DNA from: Novosphingobium ginsenosidimutans
GTDB lineage: Bacteria > Pseudomonadota > Alphaproteobacteria > Sphingomonadales > Sphingomonadaceae
DNA length: 64,000 bases
Reading direction: 5' to 3'
Assembly: GCF_007954425.1 (NCBI RefSeq)
Contig: NZ_CP042345.1
Coordinates: forward strand, 1,848,501-1,912,500
Shown here: positions 1-15,094 of the stretch, piece after piece
Numbering within the stretch: position 1 is the first letter of the stretch
Layout: each line of letters opens with the position of its first letter
The notes under the pieces: generated by a model
Seen by the model: only the letters and a program-made list of their open reading frames with translations
The model's database searches: none
What the model was told of the DNA's origin: nothing
Made by a program: the position numbers and the translations under genes

Positions 1-815
1 GCTGCGCGGGCACCGGCGGTGCCAAAATGCAGCATCAGGAACTGTTCGCCTTGTTCGCGGAATCCCACGGCTTCAAGCGAAACCGACTCGCCGCCATCGC
101 GCAGCCGCGCCGTGAAGGGTGCAGTGCCACCTGATGTCAGCGCCGAACCGAAATAGGTGATCAGCGCCTCGCGCGATCCGCGGTCGAACTGCGCGATGAG
201 CTTCGCATTCTCAAGGGTGCCCGGTTGCGCGCCGAGCAGCTGATAGGCGGCCGGATTTGCTTCGCGAATGCGGAAGCCATCGGTCGCCGCGACAATGATC
301 GCTTCGGACGAGAGATCGAAGAGCATCCGGTAACGCGCTTCAAGCCGGCGCATCCGCGTGTAATCGCGTTCAAGCGATTGCTGGGCCTGGAGCAGACGCT
401 GCTGCACCGCCGCAGTTTCGCGAAGATCGCGTCCGAATGCGATGTGTCGTCCATCCGTGCCAGTGGGCACGATCACGTACTTTACGGGCGTGTCGCCCTC
501 TTCGCCGATATGGTTGACTTGCCGCCAGTGCTGGGTCTGGTGCTTGCGCGCACCGGCCAGCATTTCCATCACTTTGGGCCGGCTTTCCGCGGTGACGGTG
601 TCAACCCAGGTCTGGCCGATCCATCCGGCATAGCCCGGAAATTCATCCGGATTGGCCGAGGCATCAAGGATTTTGCCGGTATCGTCGAGTATCAGAATGA
701 TGTCGCCCGCAACCATTGCCATGCGGATTGCGGCTTCGAGATCCAGCGATTCAAGCACATCGACGGAATCGACAAATGGCGCCTTGCCCTCGATACTGTG
801 CTTGCGAGTGAGCAA
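1..815 (-). CDS. ppsR: Transcriptional regulator PpsR/CrtJ, 3' end outside window
   Basis: PAS-domain repressor of photosynthesis genes; the family binds operator boxes and pairs with the B12-binding antirepressor AerR/PpaA. The visible part is the N-terminal ~271 residues: a first PAS-like segment with the typical 'GYAGWIGQTWVDTV' and 'ESRPKV' motifs, a glutamine-rich linker ('QQRLLQAQQSLERD') and the start of a second PAS domain ('RYRMLFDLSSEAIIVA'). The C-terminal helix-turn-helix lies beyond position 1. I chose a TTG start at 815 because the aerR stop TGA (833-831) is in the same frame 15 nt upstream, there is no in-frame ATG near it, and a GGAGGAG ribosome site sits just upstream. It is co-directional with aerR and divergent from the bch operon, as in other PpsR-containing clusters. 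Confidence 0.9.
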   Translation of the reverse strand, partial: MLTRKHSIEGKAPFVDSVDVLESLDLEAAIRMAMVAGDIILILDDTGKILDASANPDEFPGYAGWIGQTWVDTVTAESRPKVMEMLAGARKHQTQHWRQVNHIGEEGDTPVKYVIVPTGTDGRHIAFGRDLRETAAVQQRLLQAQQSLERDYTRMRRLEARYRMLFDLSSEAIIVAATDGFRIREANPAAYQLLGAQPGTLENAKLIAQFDRGSREALITYFGSALTSGGTAPFTARLRDGGESVSLEAVGFREQGEQFLMLHFGTAGARA

Positions 816-830
816 CAGCTCCTCCGGCGG

Positions 831-1712
831 TCAGTTTTGGCAGAGGGCAGAACGGGTTTCGGCTACCAGTTGTTCCGCCAGAACCACGGCAGAGACCGCA
901 TCGCTTGCCGTACCGTCTGCCCCTGCTGCAACATGCAGGGTTGGATCGATATTAATCGCCCGGCCCCCTATCAAAACCCGGATTTCGGGATTGCGGGAAA
1001 CCGAACGGATTGCTGAAATAAGCTCAGCGAGGTCGCCGCTAGGACAATCATTGGTCACCGTCAATCCTAGGAGATCGAACCCGCGTCGGGCGAGGATTTC
1101 AAGGAGCTTTGGCCGCTTCGGTTCAAATACAACTTCGCTCTCCCAGCCGGCCCTGGTGAACACCTCGTCGATCATCAAGGCGCCGAAGCTGTGCTGGTCA
1201 CCGGGCACGGGAGCAAACAGCGCCGTTCGCGGTGCGGTAACCGCGTGCAGGATCACCGGTGATCGCATCGCGATGATCCGCATCACTTCCTGCAGGCGCC
1301 AAAGACCCATCGTGACATCGACGAAGTCACATTCGTCCGCTTCCCACAATTCGCCCAACTTGCGGGCTGAAGGGGCCAGCAGTTCGACATAGATCTGTTC
1401 CACCGCGACGCCGCGCGAAAGGAACTGTTCGATCGCGTCGAGCAGTTCGCTGGCCTCAAGGTGCAATGGCTGGGCTGCGAACCGCGCGATCTCTTCTGCG
1501 CTAAGGGTTGAAACGGGTTCGGTCATCCGACTCGGCCGGCGCAGCTGATCCCATCGGTCATTGCGATGGGCCATCAACAGTCGTGGAATAATGTCACCCT
1601 CAACCATCCGCGACAGGTTCGGCAAACTGGATGCGTGTATTGCACCCGGCCGACTCGACCGAGGCCCGGAGGCCTGGGCTGCGGTTCGTTCACTGCCAGT
1701 TCCCTTAGCCAT
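831..1712 (-). CDS. aerR: AerR/PpaA-type B12-binding antirepressor
   Basis: 293-residue cobalamin-binding regulator that in known phototrophs antagonises or co-acts with PpsR/CrtJ in response to light or oxygen. It shows the family N-terminus 'MVEGDIIPRLLMAHR' (residues 36-50), the middle helical domain with 'LGELWEADECDFVDVT' (119-134), and the B12 signature D-x-H-x-x-G as 'DQHSFG' (172-177) followed later by 'LIGG' (247-250). The start at 1712 follows a GGGGAGAGG ribosome site; an internal ATG at residue 36 is the alternative. It lies directly upstream of ppsR with a 15 nt gap, so the two are probably cotranscribed. Confidence 0.9.
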   Translation of the reverse strand: MAKGTGSERTAAQASGPRSSRPGAIHASSLPNLSRMVEGDIIPRLLMAHRNDRWDQLRRPSRMTEPVSTLSAEEIARFAAQPLHLEASELLDAIEQFLSRGVAVEQIYVELLAPSARKLGELWEADECDFVDVTMGLWRLQEVMRIIAMRSPVILHAVTAPRTALFAPVPGDQHSFGALMIDEVFTRAGWESEVVFEPKRPKLLEILARRGFDLLGLTVTNDCPSGDLAELISAIRSVSRNPEIRVLIGGRAINIDPTLHVAAGADGTASDAVSAVVLAEQLVAETRSALCQN

Positions 1713-1760
1713 CGGCCTCTCCCCGGCGTGGCATCGGCGCGTATCGCGTCAATCCGAAGT

Positions 1761-1791
1761 GACTCCGTATCGAGTCGAGGTGTCCGGACAC
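1761..1791. promoter_or_regulatory. Two palindromes between aerR and bchF, candidate operators
   Basis: Two inverted repeats are visible: GACTC-N6-GAGTC at 1761-1776 and the perfect 12-bp palindrome GTGTCCGGACAC at 1780-1791. They lie in the 212-nt divergent region between aerR and bchF. They do not fit the classical PpsR box TGT-N12-ACA, so which factor binds is unknown. Confidence 0.4.
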
Positions 1792-1851
1792 TATGCAGGC
1801 TAGGCCGATCACGCCGGTTCTGCAAATCAAGAATTGTCCAATTTATTTGTC

Positions 1852-1868
1852 GTCAAGATTGATTGACA
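1852..1868 (+). promoter_or_regulatory. Candidate bchF promoter -35 inside an inverted repeat
   Basis: A consensus -35 hexamer TTGACA (1863-1868) forms the right arm of GTCAA-N6-TTGAC (1852-1867). A weak -10 (TAGTCT, 1887-1892) follows. On the minus strand the same segment reads TGT-N12-ACG, one base off the TGT-N12-ACA box described for PpsR/CrtJ. A repressor bound here would occlude the -35 of the photosynthesis operon. No transcription data are available to support this. Confidence 0.4.
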
Positions 1869-1924
1869 CTTTGCCGAAGGCGGGCGTAGTCTCTGCATTG
1901 GAATTTGGAGTCTGAAGACTGGCA

Positions 1925-3732
<1,808 letters not shown>

Positions 3733-3736
3733 GGCG

Positions 3737-5261
3737 ATGCAGCTTTCCGTCTGGACATATGAAGGCCCGCCCCACGTTGGCGCGATGCGCGTGGCGACCG
3801 CGATGGAGGGAATGCACTATGTCCTCCATGCGCCGCAGGGCGATACCTATGCCGATCTGCTGTTCACGATGATCGAGCGGCGCGGCAAGCGCCCGCCGGT
3901 CACCTATACCACCTTCCAGGCGCGCGATCTGGGCAAGGATACGGCGCAGCTGTTTCAGGATGCCGCGCGCGACGCGCTTGACCGGTTCAAGCCGCAGGCG
4001 CTGATGGTGGGCGCATCGTGCACCGCCGAACTGATCCAGGATGACCCCGCTGGTCTGGCCGAGGCGATGCAGCTTGATTGCCCGGTCATCCCGCTGGAGC
4101 TGCCAAGCTATCAGCGCAAGGAAAACTGGGGCGCGGCGGAAAGCTTCTATCAGGTGGTGCGCCATCTGGCCGACCAGACCGTGCGCCCGCGCGGCGGGCC
4201 GGTGGCGCTGGTCAACATTCTGGGGCCTGCCGCGCTTGGATTCCGTCACCGCGACGATGTGATCGAAGTGCGCAAGATTCTCGACGCCCTGGGCATCGAG
4301 GTGAACATGGTGGCACCGCTGGGCGCCTCACCCAATGATATTCGACGGATTGGCGCGGCGGATTTCAACATCGTGCTTTATCCCGAGATCGGCGAGGAAG
4401 CCGCCCGCTGGCTGGAAAAGACGTTTTCCCAGCCGGCGATCCGCAACGTGCCGATCGGGGTAGGGGCAACGCGGGAATTCATTCGTGCCGTGGCCGCGCT
4501 GGCTGGGGCCGATCCGGCTGCCGCGCTGGATGATGACGGATCGCGGATGCCGTGGTGGAGCCGCTCGGTCGACTCAACCTACCTCACCGGCAAGCGCGTC
4601 TTCATCTTTGGCGATGCCACCCATGCCGTTGCCGCGGCCCGGATCGCACACGAAGAGCTCGGCTTCGCAGTCTGCGGCCTGGGCTGTTACAACCGCGAAT
4701 TCGCGCGGGACGTGCGGGATGCGGCCAAGCGCTATGGCATCGAACCGCTGATTACCGACGATCACCTTGAAGTCGAGGAGGCCATTGCCGCCGCCTCGCC
4801 GGAACTGGTGCTCGGGACGCAAATGGAACGGCATATTGCCAAGCGGCTGGGCCTGCCCTGCGCGGTCATTTCCGCGCCGGTGCATGTCCAGGATTTCCCC
4901 GCGCGCCATTCGCCGCAGATGGGGTTCGAAGGGGCCAATGTCATCTTCGACAGCTGGGTTCATCCGCTGGTGATGGGGCTGGAGGAGCACCTGCTCACCA
5001 TGTTCCGCGATGATTTCGAGTTCTCCGACGGGGCTGGGGCATCGCATCTGCATGGTCACGGTGCGCAGGTCGCCGTGCCTCTCGCCGAGCCAGCCAACGA
5101 CGCCGAGCTCGCCGCGCTCTGGACTGCCGAGGCGGAACGCGAGCTCAAGAAGATTCCATTTTTCGTGCGCGGCAAGGCACGCCGCAACACCGAAGCCTTT
5201 GCCGCCGAACAGGGGCGCGGCGCGATCGATCTGGCAACCCTCTACGACGCGAAGGCGCACT

Positions 5262-5272
<11 letters not shown>
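3737..5272 (+). CDS. bchB: Dark-operative protochlorophyllide reductase subunit B
   Basis: Second subunit of the NB catalytic component. It has 511 residues and starts '[20 protein letters not shown]'. The unusual aspartate cluster ligand, Asp36 in homologues, falls here at D36 ('APQGDTYAD'), matching the 3Cys-1Asp coordination known for this enzyme. Further family segments are '[14 protein letters not shown]' and '[17 protein letters not shown]'. The C-terminal part carries the BchB-specific small domain. Its stop codon lies inside the start of bchH (11 nt overlap), which suggests translational coupling. Confidence 0.96.
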
Positions 5273-9707
<4,435 letters not shown>

Positions 9708-9708
<1 letters not shown>

Positions 9709-10424
9709 TGGCGACACGTGCACCCTCCGATGGCCTGATCCACGGCTATGACGCCCAGCGCGAAAAGCTGGCCGCCTATTTCGATGGCACCGCCCGCAAG
9801 GCCTGGATTGATCTGACTTCCGACGCGAAGGTCAGCGGGATCCGCGCCACGGTGCGGGCTGGACGCGAGCGGATGCGCAGCATGCTGGTCGATTGGCTGC
9901 CGCATGACCTGCGCCGCACCTGCGTGCTTGATGCGGGCTGCGGCACCGGCGCGCTCAGCATCGATACGGCCCGCCGCGGCGCTCAGGTCACGGCTGTCGA
10001 TATAGCCGCCGGGCTGGTCGAGATCGCCCGCGAACGGGCGCCGTCGTTCCTGGGCCATGGCCGGATCGACTGGCATGTCGGTGATATGCTCGACCCGGCG
10101 CTGGGCGAATTCGACCACGTCGTGGCGATGGATTCGCTGATCCACTACCAGCCGGCCGATATCGTCGCGACGCTGGCAACGCTGGGCGAGCGCTGCGCGA
10201 AGTCGATGGTTTTCACCTTCGCGCCGCACACGCCGCTGCTGGGCGCGATGCACACCGCCGGCAAGCTGTTCCCGCGCGGCAACCGTTCGCCCGCAATCGT
10301 GCCGGTCAACGCTGACCGGCTGCGCGAGGAGCTGGGCCACCTGCGCGGTTGGCGCGTGACCCGGACCGAGCGTGTCGCTAGCGGTTTCTACACTTCGCAA
10401 GCGATGGAACTGGTGCGCTGCTGA
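9708..10424 (+). CDS. bchM: Magnesium protoporphyrin IX methyltransferase
   Basis: SAM-dependent O-methyltransferase acting after Mg-chelatase, making the monomethyl ester that AcsF cyclises. It has 238 residues; motif I of class I methyltransferases is 'VLDAGCGTGALSIDTA', followed by 'VTAVDIAAGLVEIARERAP'. The post-I segment 'FDHVVAMDSLIHYQPADIV' is typical of BchM/ChlM. Its ATG overlaps the bchL stop (TAATG) and its stop overlaps the next ATG, so expression is probably coupled along the operon. Confidence 0.95.
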
Positions 10425-11851
10425 TGGCCCGGATCGCTCGTTTTTCGCCGAACTGGAGCCGGGTCGCCCTGACCTGGCTGCCGTTCGCCGATGCGGCAAG
10501 CGCCGACCTGCCCTTGGCCCGCCTGCTGCGCCTGGCGCTGTTCCAGGTCAGCGTTGGGATGACGATGGTGCTGCTCAACGGCACGCTCAACCGGGTGATG
10601 ATCGTCGAACTGCACACACCGGCTTGGCTGGTATCGCTGTTGATCGCCCTGCCGCTGCTGTTCGCGCCGCTGCGCGCCTTGATTGGCCACAGGTCCGACA
10701 ATCATCGCTCGGTGCTGGGCTGGCGGCGGGTGCCTTATATCTGGTTCGGCACGCTGATGCAGTTCGGCGGGCTGGCAATCATGCCCTTTGCCTTGCTGCT
10801 GCTTGGCCGCGAGGGCGATTTCGCCGCTGGTCTTGTCGGCAGCGCGCTGGCTTTCCTGCTGGCCGGCGCTGGCCTCCATACCACGCAGACCGCCGGCCTG
10901 GCGCTGGCGACCGACCTTGCCCCTGCCGAAAACCGCCCGCGCGCGGTAGCGCTGCTTTATGTCATGCTGCTGGCGGGCATGATGCTCGCTTCGCTGGCAA
11001 TTGGCACGCAACTGGTCGATTTCCGCCCCACAAAGCTGGTTCAGGTAGTGCAGGGCGCTGCCGTGCTGGCGCTGGTGCTGAACGTGACCGCGCTGTGGAA
11101 GCAGGAAGCCCGCAACCAGTCGGTTATCGCGGCTGACACGCCCCGGCCGAGCTTTGCCGAAGTCTGGCAGCATTTCACGGCAGAACGCCAGACTCGCCGC
11201 CTGCTGACGGCGATCGGGCTTGGGGCTGCGGCCTTTGCCATGCAGGATGCCTTGCTCGAGCCCTATGGCGGCGAGGTCCTGGGCCTTTCGGTGGGGGCGA
11301 CGACGGGGCTGACCGGCGCTTGGGCGCTGGGTACGCTGACCGGCTTTGCCCTGACCGCGCGGCGCTTGAGCAAAGGTGCCGATCCGCTGCGGGTCGCGGG
11401 CTTTGGTGTTGCTGCCGGGATCGCCGCCTTCATGCTGGTGATCTTCGCCGCTCCGTTGAACCTGCCGGCGCTGCTGGCGATGGGCGCGGCAACGATTGGG
11501 TTTGGCGGCGGATTGTTTGCGGTCGGCACCCTGGTAGCCGCGATGGGCCTGGCCCGCGATGGCACCAGCGGCATTGCCCTGGGCGCCTGGGGCGCAGTGC
11601 AGGCGACCGGTGCGGGGCTGGCCATTGCTGTCGGCGGCGTCCTGCGTGACGTGGTTTCGCGCCTGGCCGTGGCCGACGATCTGGGGACCACTCTGGCTGA
11701 CCGGGCGACCGGCTATACCACAGTTTATCTCATCGAAATCATCCTGTTGCTGGCCACCCTGGTGGTGGTCGGACCACTGGTCGGGCGCGACCGAAATCAC
11801 GCGCCCAAGCTGAACGCGGCCCGGTTCGGGCTGACTGAGTTTCCCACCTGA
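10424..11851 (+). CDS. lhaA: Light-harvesting complex 1 assembly protein LhaA (PucC family)
   Basis: Major-facilitator-like membrane protein of 475 residues with about 12 hydrophobic segments, required in Rhodobacter for LH1 assembly. The conserved start 'WLPFADAASADLPLARLLRL' and 'LNRVMIVEL', 'LIGHRSDNHRSVLGWRRVPY' and 'AGAGLHTTQTAGLALATDLA' identify the BCD/PucC family. Its place between bchM and puhA is the classical one for lhaA. The pucC paralogue is an alternative name, but that gene normally neighbours pucBA. Confidence 0.93.
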   Translation: MARIARFSPNWSRVALTWLPFADAASADLPLARLLRLALFQVSVGMTMVLLNGTLNRVMIVELHTPAWLVSLLIALPLLFAPLRALIGHRSDNHRSVLGWRRVPYIWFGTLMQFGGLAIMPFALLLLGREGDFAAGLVGSALAFLLAGAGLHTTQTAGLALATDLAPAENRPRAVALLYVMLLAGMMLASLAIGTQLVDFRPTKLVQVVQGAAVLALVLNVTALWKQEARNQSVIAADTPRPSFAEVWQHFTAERQTRRLLTAIGLGAAAFAMQDALLEPYGGEVLGLSVGATTGLTGAWALGTLTGFALTARRLSKGADPLRVAGFGVAAGIAAFMLVIFAAPLNLPALLAMGAATIGFGGGLFAVGTLVAAMGLARDGTSGIALGAWGAVQATGAGLAIAVGGVLRDVVSRLAVADDLGTTLADRATGYTTVYLIEIILLLATLVVVGPLVGRDRNHAPKLNAARFGLTEFPT

Positions 11852-11873
11852 TGTTGCGGGGAAGGACTGAAAG

Positions 11874-12635
11874 ATGAACGGGAATATTGTCGGAACCATC
11901 GATGGTGCAGAGTTGGCATTTTACGCCTTCGTGCTGTTTTTCATTGCCCTGATCTTCTGGCTGCGACGGGAAGACCGGCGCGAAGGCTATCCGCTGGAAG
12001 ACGAACTGACCGGCGCGATCGAGACCGTGGGCGGACCGCTTTACGCAGCCTCGACCAAGTCGTTCCGCCTGCCGCATGGCAAGGGCACGGTGACGGCCCC
12101 GACGCAGGGCCGCGAGCCGGTCAAGATTGCGGCGCGGCGGACCGACGTGTTCGGCGGCGCGCCTTATGCGCCGACCGGCAATCCGCTGGCCGACGGGATC
12201 GGTCCGGCGGCCTATGCCGACCGCGCCAAGTGGCCTGATATCGATGCCCACGGCAAGCCCCGGATCGTGCCCATTTCGAGCGACGATCACATCAGCGTGG
12301 CCCCGACCAGCACCGATCCGCGCGGGCTGAAGGTGATTGCGGCCGATGGCAAGGTGGCTGGCACAGTCACCGATCTGTGGGTTGACCGGGCCGAGCACAT
12401 GATCCGCTACCTCTCGGTCGATACGGGTTCAGGCACGGTCCTGGCACCGATGGCCATGGCCTTGGTACGGCATGACCATGTCTCGATCGATGCGATCAAC
12501 GCCGCTGACTATGGCGCTGCCCCGGTGCCGGCTTCGGCGACCGAGATCACTCGGTACGAGGAAGAGCGCGTGATCGGCTACTTCGGCGGCGGCTATCTCT
12601 ACGCCAATGCCGACCGGCAGGAGCCCTGGCTGTGA
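11874..12635 (+). CDS. puhA: Photosynthetic reaction centre H subunit
   Basis: Single-span membrane subunit capping the L and M subunits on the cytoplasmic side and helping proton delivery to QB. It has 253 residues: a short N-terminus, one transmembrane helix at about 13-30 ('LAFYAFVLFFIALIFWL'), the positive 'RREDRREGYPLE' segment, then the PRC-barrel domain ('GLKVIAADGKVAGTVTDLWV'). A strong GGGGAAGGA ribosome site precedes the ATG. This is the only reaction-centre structural gene here; pufLM must be elsewhere. Confidence 0.95.
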   Translation: MNGNIVGTIDGAELAFYAFVLFFIALIFWLRREDRREGYPLEDELTGAIETVGGPLYAASTKSFRLPHGKGTVTAPTQGREPVKIAARRTDVFGGAPYAPTGNPLADGIGPAAYADRAKWPDIDAHGKPRIVPISSDDHISVAPTSTDPRGLKVIAADGKVAGTVTDLWVDRAEHMIRYLSVDTGSGTVLAPMAMALVRHDHVSIDAINAADYGAAPVPASATEITRYEEERVIGYFGGGYLYANADRQEPWL

Positions 12636-13255
12636 CCCCCAGCGAATACGAGCACGAACCGATCCGTGGCCTGCCTGGCGATCTCCCGCCAGGCGAACGG
12701 ATCCTGTGGCAGGGTGGGCCGGAATGGCGCACCTTTGCCCGCAGCGCGCTCCATACCCGCTGGGTCGGACTTTACTTTGCGGCCATGGCGGTCCTGGCGC
12801 TGCTTAGCGGCAGCATGGGCGGGCTGCTGGCGGCGGCGGCTTCGGCGGCGGCGGTGACGGGCCTGCTTTCGCTTTTCGCGGTGCTGGTGGCGCGGACCAC
12901 GGTCTACACCATTACCAACCGCCGCGTTGTGCTGCGGGTTGGGGTCGCGCTGCAGAAGTGCATCAACCTGCCGCTGGCCGTGATTGGTTCAGCCGAGTTG
13001 CGCCCGTTGACGGGTGGGCATGGTGATATCGTGCTGGTTCCCAATGCCGTGCATCGATTGGGCTATGCCATGCTCTGGCCGCATGCCCGTCCGCTCAAGA
13101 TCGGCCGGCCGCAACCGATGCTGCGCGCCTTGCCCGATGCGGTGAACGTTGCCGAAGTCCTGGCCCGGGCCTGCGGCGCGATCGCTCCGATCGCCCGCGA
13201 GGACGCTCCGGCCATTCGACCGGCCGCATTGCCAGCGCAGGGAGTTGCGGCATGA
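12632..13255 (+). CDS. puhB: Photosynthetic complex assembly protein PuhB
   Basis: Membrane protein with a PH-like domain that aids reaction-centre and LH1 assembly in Rhodobacter. It has 207 residues starting with GTG at 12632, overlapping the puhA stop as GTGA. The N-terminus 'EHEPIRGLPGDLPPGERILW' is the PuhB signature. Two to three hydrophobic helices (about 45-95) precede 'TVYTITNRRVVLRVGVALQK', the PH-domain core. Confidence 0.92.
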   Translation: MTPSEYEHEPIRGLPGDLPPGERILWQGGPEWRTFARSALHTRWVGLYFAAMAVLALLSGSMGGLLAAAASAAAVTGLLSLFAVLVARTTVYTITNRRVVLRVGVALQKCINLPLAVIGSAELRPLTGGHGDIVLVPNAVHRLGYAMLWPHARPLKIGRPQPMLRALPDAVNVAEVLARACGAIAPIAREDAPAIRPAALPAQGVAA

Positions 13256-13737
13256 GCCAGGCCCACAGCCACGACAACATCGTTTCGACCCCGGCGCTGG
13301 TCGCAGCCGGCACCTTGGTGGCATTCACGCTGGTCATGACCGCGACGGTCAAGCTGGGTTGGATGGAACGCGAAGCAGTGCCCAGCGTGGCCCGCGCCGA
13401 AGCCCAGGCAGCCCCGACCGCCCGGCGCAGCCTCCGCTTCGCCGACGGGGCGGACGGTTCGGTTCTGATCAGCGACGCCAGCACCGGCCAACCGGTCTCG
13501 ACAATCGTCGCCGGGGCCGAACAGGGCGGTTTCATTCGCGGCGTCCTGCGCGGTCTGGCGCGTGAACGGCACCTCCACGGGATTGGTTCGGAGCCGCCCT
13601 TCACGCTGACCCGCTGGTCGGACGGCTCGCTCTCGCTGGTCGACGAGGCGACTCATCGTTCGGTCGATCTTGGCGGCTTCGGCTCAGACAACAGCGCCGC
13701 CTTTGCCGCCCTGCTGATGGGAGCACCCCGGCCATGA
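13252..13737 (+). CDS. puhC: Photosynthetic complex assembly protein PuhC
   Basis: 161-residue single-span membrane protein needed for full reaction-centre/LH1 accumulation in Rhodobacter. One transmembrane helix lies near residues 13-33; the rest is predicted periplasmic and contains the family motifs 'LRFADGADGSVLISDASTG' and 'GGFIRGVLRGLARER'. It overlaps puhB by ATGA and the next small gene by 4 nt. Confidence 0.9.
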   Translation: MSQAHSHDNIVSTPALVAAGTLVAFTLVMTATVKLGWMEREAVPSVARAEAQAAPTARRSLRFADGADGSVLISDASTGQPVSTIVAGAEQGGFIRGVLRGLARERHLHGIGSEPPFTLTRWSDGSLSLVDEATHRSVDLGGFGSDNSAAFAALLMGAPRP

Positions 13738-14021
13738 ACGCGCGCCGTTTCGATGTTCCGTGCCGCATCGCGATCGAGCAGAGCGAGGCCTATTTTCACG
13801 CCCACGTCGAGCTCGAAGGCGATGTCGCGATCAATCCGGGGGACCGGGTGCAGGTGCACGGCGCACCGATGCAGGTTCCTTTCGGCGAGAGCGCCGTCTT
13901 CGAACGCACCGCCACGGTGACCCGCGCCGGGCCGCTGCTGCGCAGCTGGACCAAACTTGCCGCCTATTTCGATCTGTCTGAACTCTATGAAGTCAGCTTC
14001 AGCTCAGGGAGCCTGAAATGA
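13734..14021 (+). CDS. Small conserved-position protein between puhC and acsF, function unknown
   Basis: 95 residues, no signal peptide or transmembrane segment seen. It begins '[20 protein letters not shown]', contains a '[10 protein letters not shown]' beta-turn-like stretch and ends '[18 protein letters not shown]'. It overlaps both neighbours by 4 nt (ATGA), so it is a true member of the photosynthesis operon. I do not recognise a named family. Position suggests a role in reaction-centre assembly or in the AcsF cyclase step, but nothing in the sequence decides between these. Confidence 0.8.
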   Translation: MNARRFDVPCRIAIEQSEAYFHAHVELEGDVAINPGDRVQVHGAPMQVPFGESAVFERTATVTRAGPLLRSWTKLAAYFDLSELYEVSFSSGSLK

Positions 14022-15094
14022 ACGCGATTACCTCGATCCCCACCAAGCCCGACGGCACGCCAGACACGATGGCCCTGGCTTCGCATGAAACGGTGCTGAC
14101 CCCGCGGTTTTATACCACCGATTTCGCCGCGCTTGACGCGATCGACGTGGGGCCGGTGCGGCGCGAATGGGATGCGCTGATCGACGAGATGGTCGACGAT
14201 CATAACAAGCGGCACTTTCGCCGCGATGACAGTTTCACCGGCGTGATCGACAGCCTTGATCCAGAGCTGCGCGCCGAGTTCATCGATTTTCTGGTCAGTT
14301 CGGCCACCTCGGAGTTCTCTGGCTGCATCCTCTATGCCGAGATCGCTAAGCGGACCAAGAATGCGGACATGAAGCAGCTTTTCAAGCTGCTCGCCCGTGA
14401 TGAAAGCCGCCATGCCAGCTTCATCAACGAGACGCTGAAGGATGCCGGGATCGGCCTGAACCTGAGCTTCCTGACGAAGACCAAGAAATACACATACTTC
14501 AAACCGAAGTTCATTTTTTACGCGGTCTATCTGTCGGAAAAGATCGGTTACGCCCGTTATATCGCGATCTTCCGGCATCTGGCGCGCAATCCCAGCCAGC
14601 GTTTCCACCCGATCTTCCGCTGGTTCGAGGAGTGGTGCAACGACGAGTTCCGCCACGGCGAAGCCTTTGCCATGCTGCTGCGCGCCGATCCCAAGCTGCT
14701 GCGCGGCCACAACAAGCTGTGGATCCGGTTCTTCCTGCTTTCAGTCTATGCCACGATGTATGTGCGAGATCATGGCCGCCCCGTGTTCCACGCGGCGCTT
14801 GGGATGGACCCGACCACCTACGATTTCGAGGTATTCTCGATCTGCAACCAGATCAGCCGCCAGGTCTTCCCGGTCGAGTTGGCGATCGATGATCCAGCCT
14901 TCAGGCGCGGGATGGACCGCCTACTCGCCGCCAGCCGCCGGATCGACGCCGGGAAGAAGCGCGGCGGCCTTGGCGGAGCCTGGCTGCGGGTAACCGGCAT
15001 GGCCGGGGCAGCCCGCAGTTTTGCGGGGCTCTACCTCCACCGCACCAAGCCCAATGAACTGCCCCAGACGATCAGGCTTCAGCCGGCGTGGTAA
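14018..15094 (+). CDS. acsF: Aerobic Mg-protoporphyrin IX monomethyl ester cyclase
   Basis: Diiron oxidative cyclase forming ring E of bacteriochlorophyll with O2. It has 358 residues. Ferritin-like iron ligands are seen in '[15 protein letters not shown]', '[14 protein letters not shown]' and '[15 protein letters not shown]', giving the paired E and D/E-x-x-H motifs. The O2-independent enzyme BchE is not present here, consistent with an aerobic lifestyle. It overlaps the preceding small gene by 4 nt and puhE by 7 nt. Confidence 0.95.
   Translation: MNAITSIPTKPDGTPDTMALASHETVLTPRFYTTDFAALDAIDVGPVRREWDALIDEMVDDHNKRHFRRDDSFTGVIDSLDPELRAEFIDFLVSSATSEFSGCILYAEIAKRTKNADMKQLFKLLARDESRHASFINETLKDAGIGLNLSFLTKTKKYTYFKPKFIFYAVYLSEKIGYARYIAIFRHLARNPSQRFHPIFRWFEEWCNDEFRHGEAFAMLLRADPKLLRGHNKLWIRFFLLSVYATMYVRDHGRPVFHAALGMDPTTYDFEVFSICNQISRQVFPVELAIDDPAFRRGMDRLLAASRRIDAGKKRGGLGGAWLRVTGMAGAARSFAGLYLHRTKPNELPQTIRLQPAW

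Noticed and set aside
225-1392. Plus-strand open frames over the left end
   Set aside because: They are antisense to ppsR and aerR, which have strong family motifs; long shadow frames are expected at this GC content.
1846-1868. Classical PpsR box TGT-N12-ACA in the bchF promoter
   Set aside because: TGT and ACA occur with a 15-nt spacer on the plus strand, and the N12 reading ends in ACG, so it is not an exact box.
5010-5261. N-terminal extension of bchH upstream of 5262
   Set aside because: It overlaps bchB in another frame and lacks BchH sequence; the conserved start and a ribosome site are at 5262.
10388-11899. 503-residue minus-strand frame antisense to lhaA
   Set aside because: Its composition is arginine/glutamine rich with no motif, and it mirrors the coding frame of a clear LhaA.
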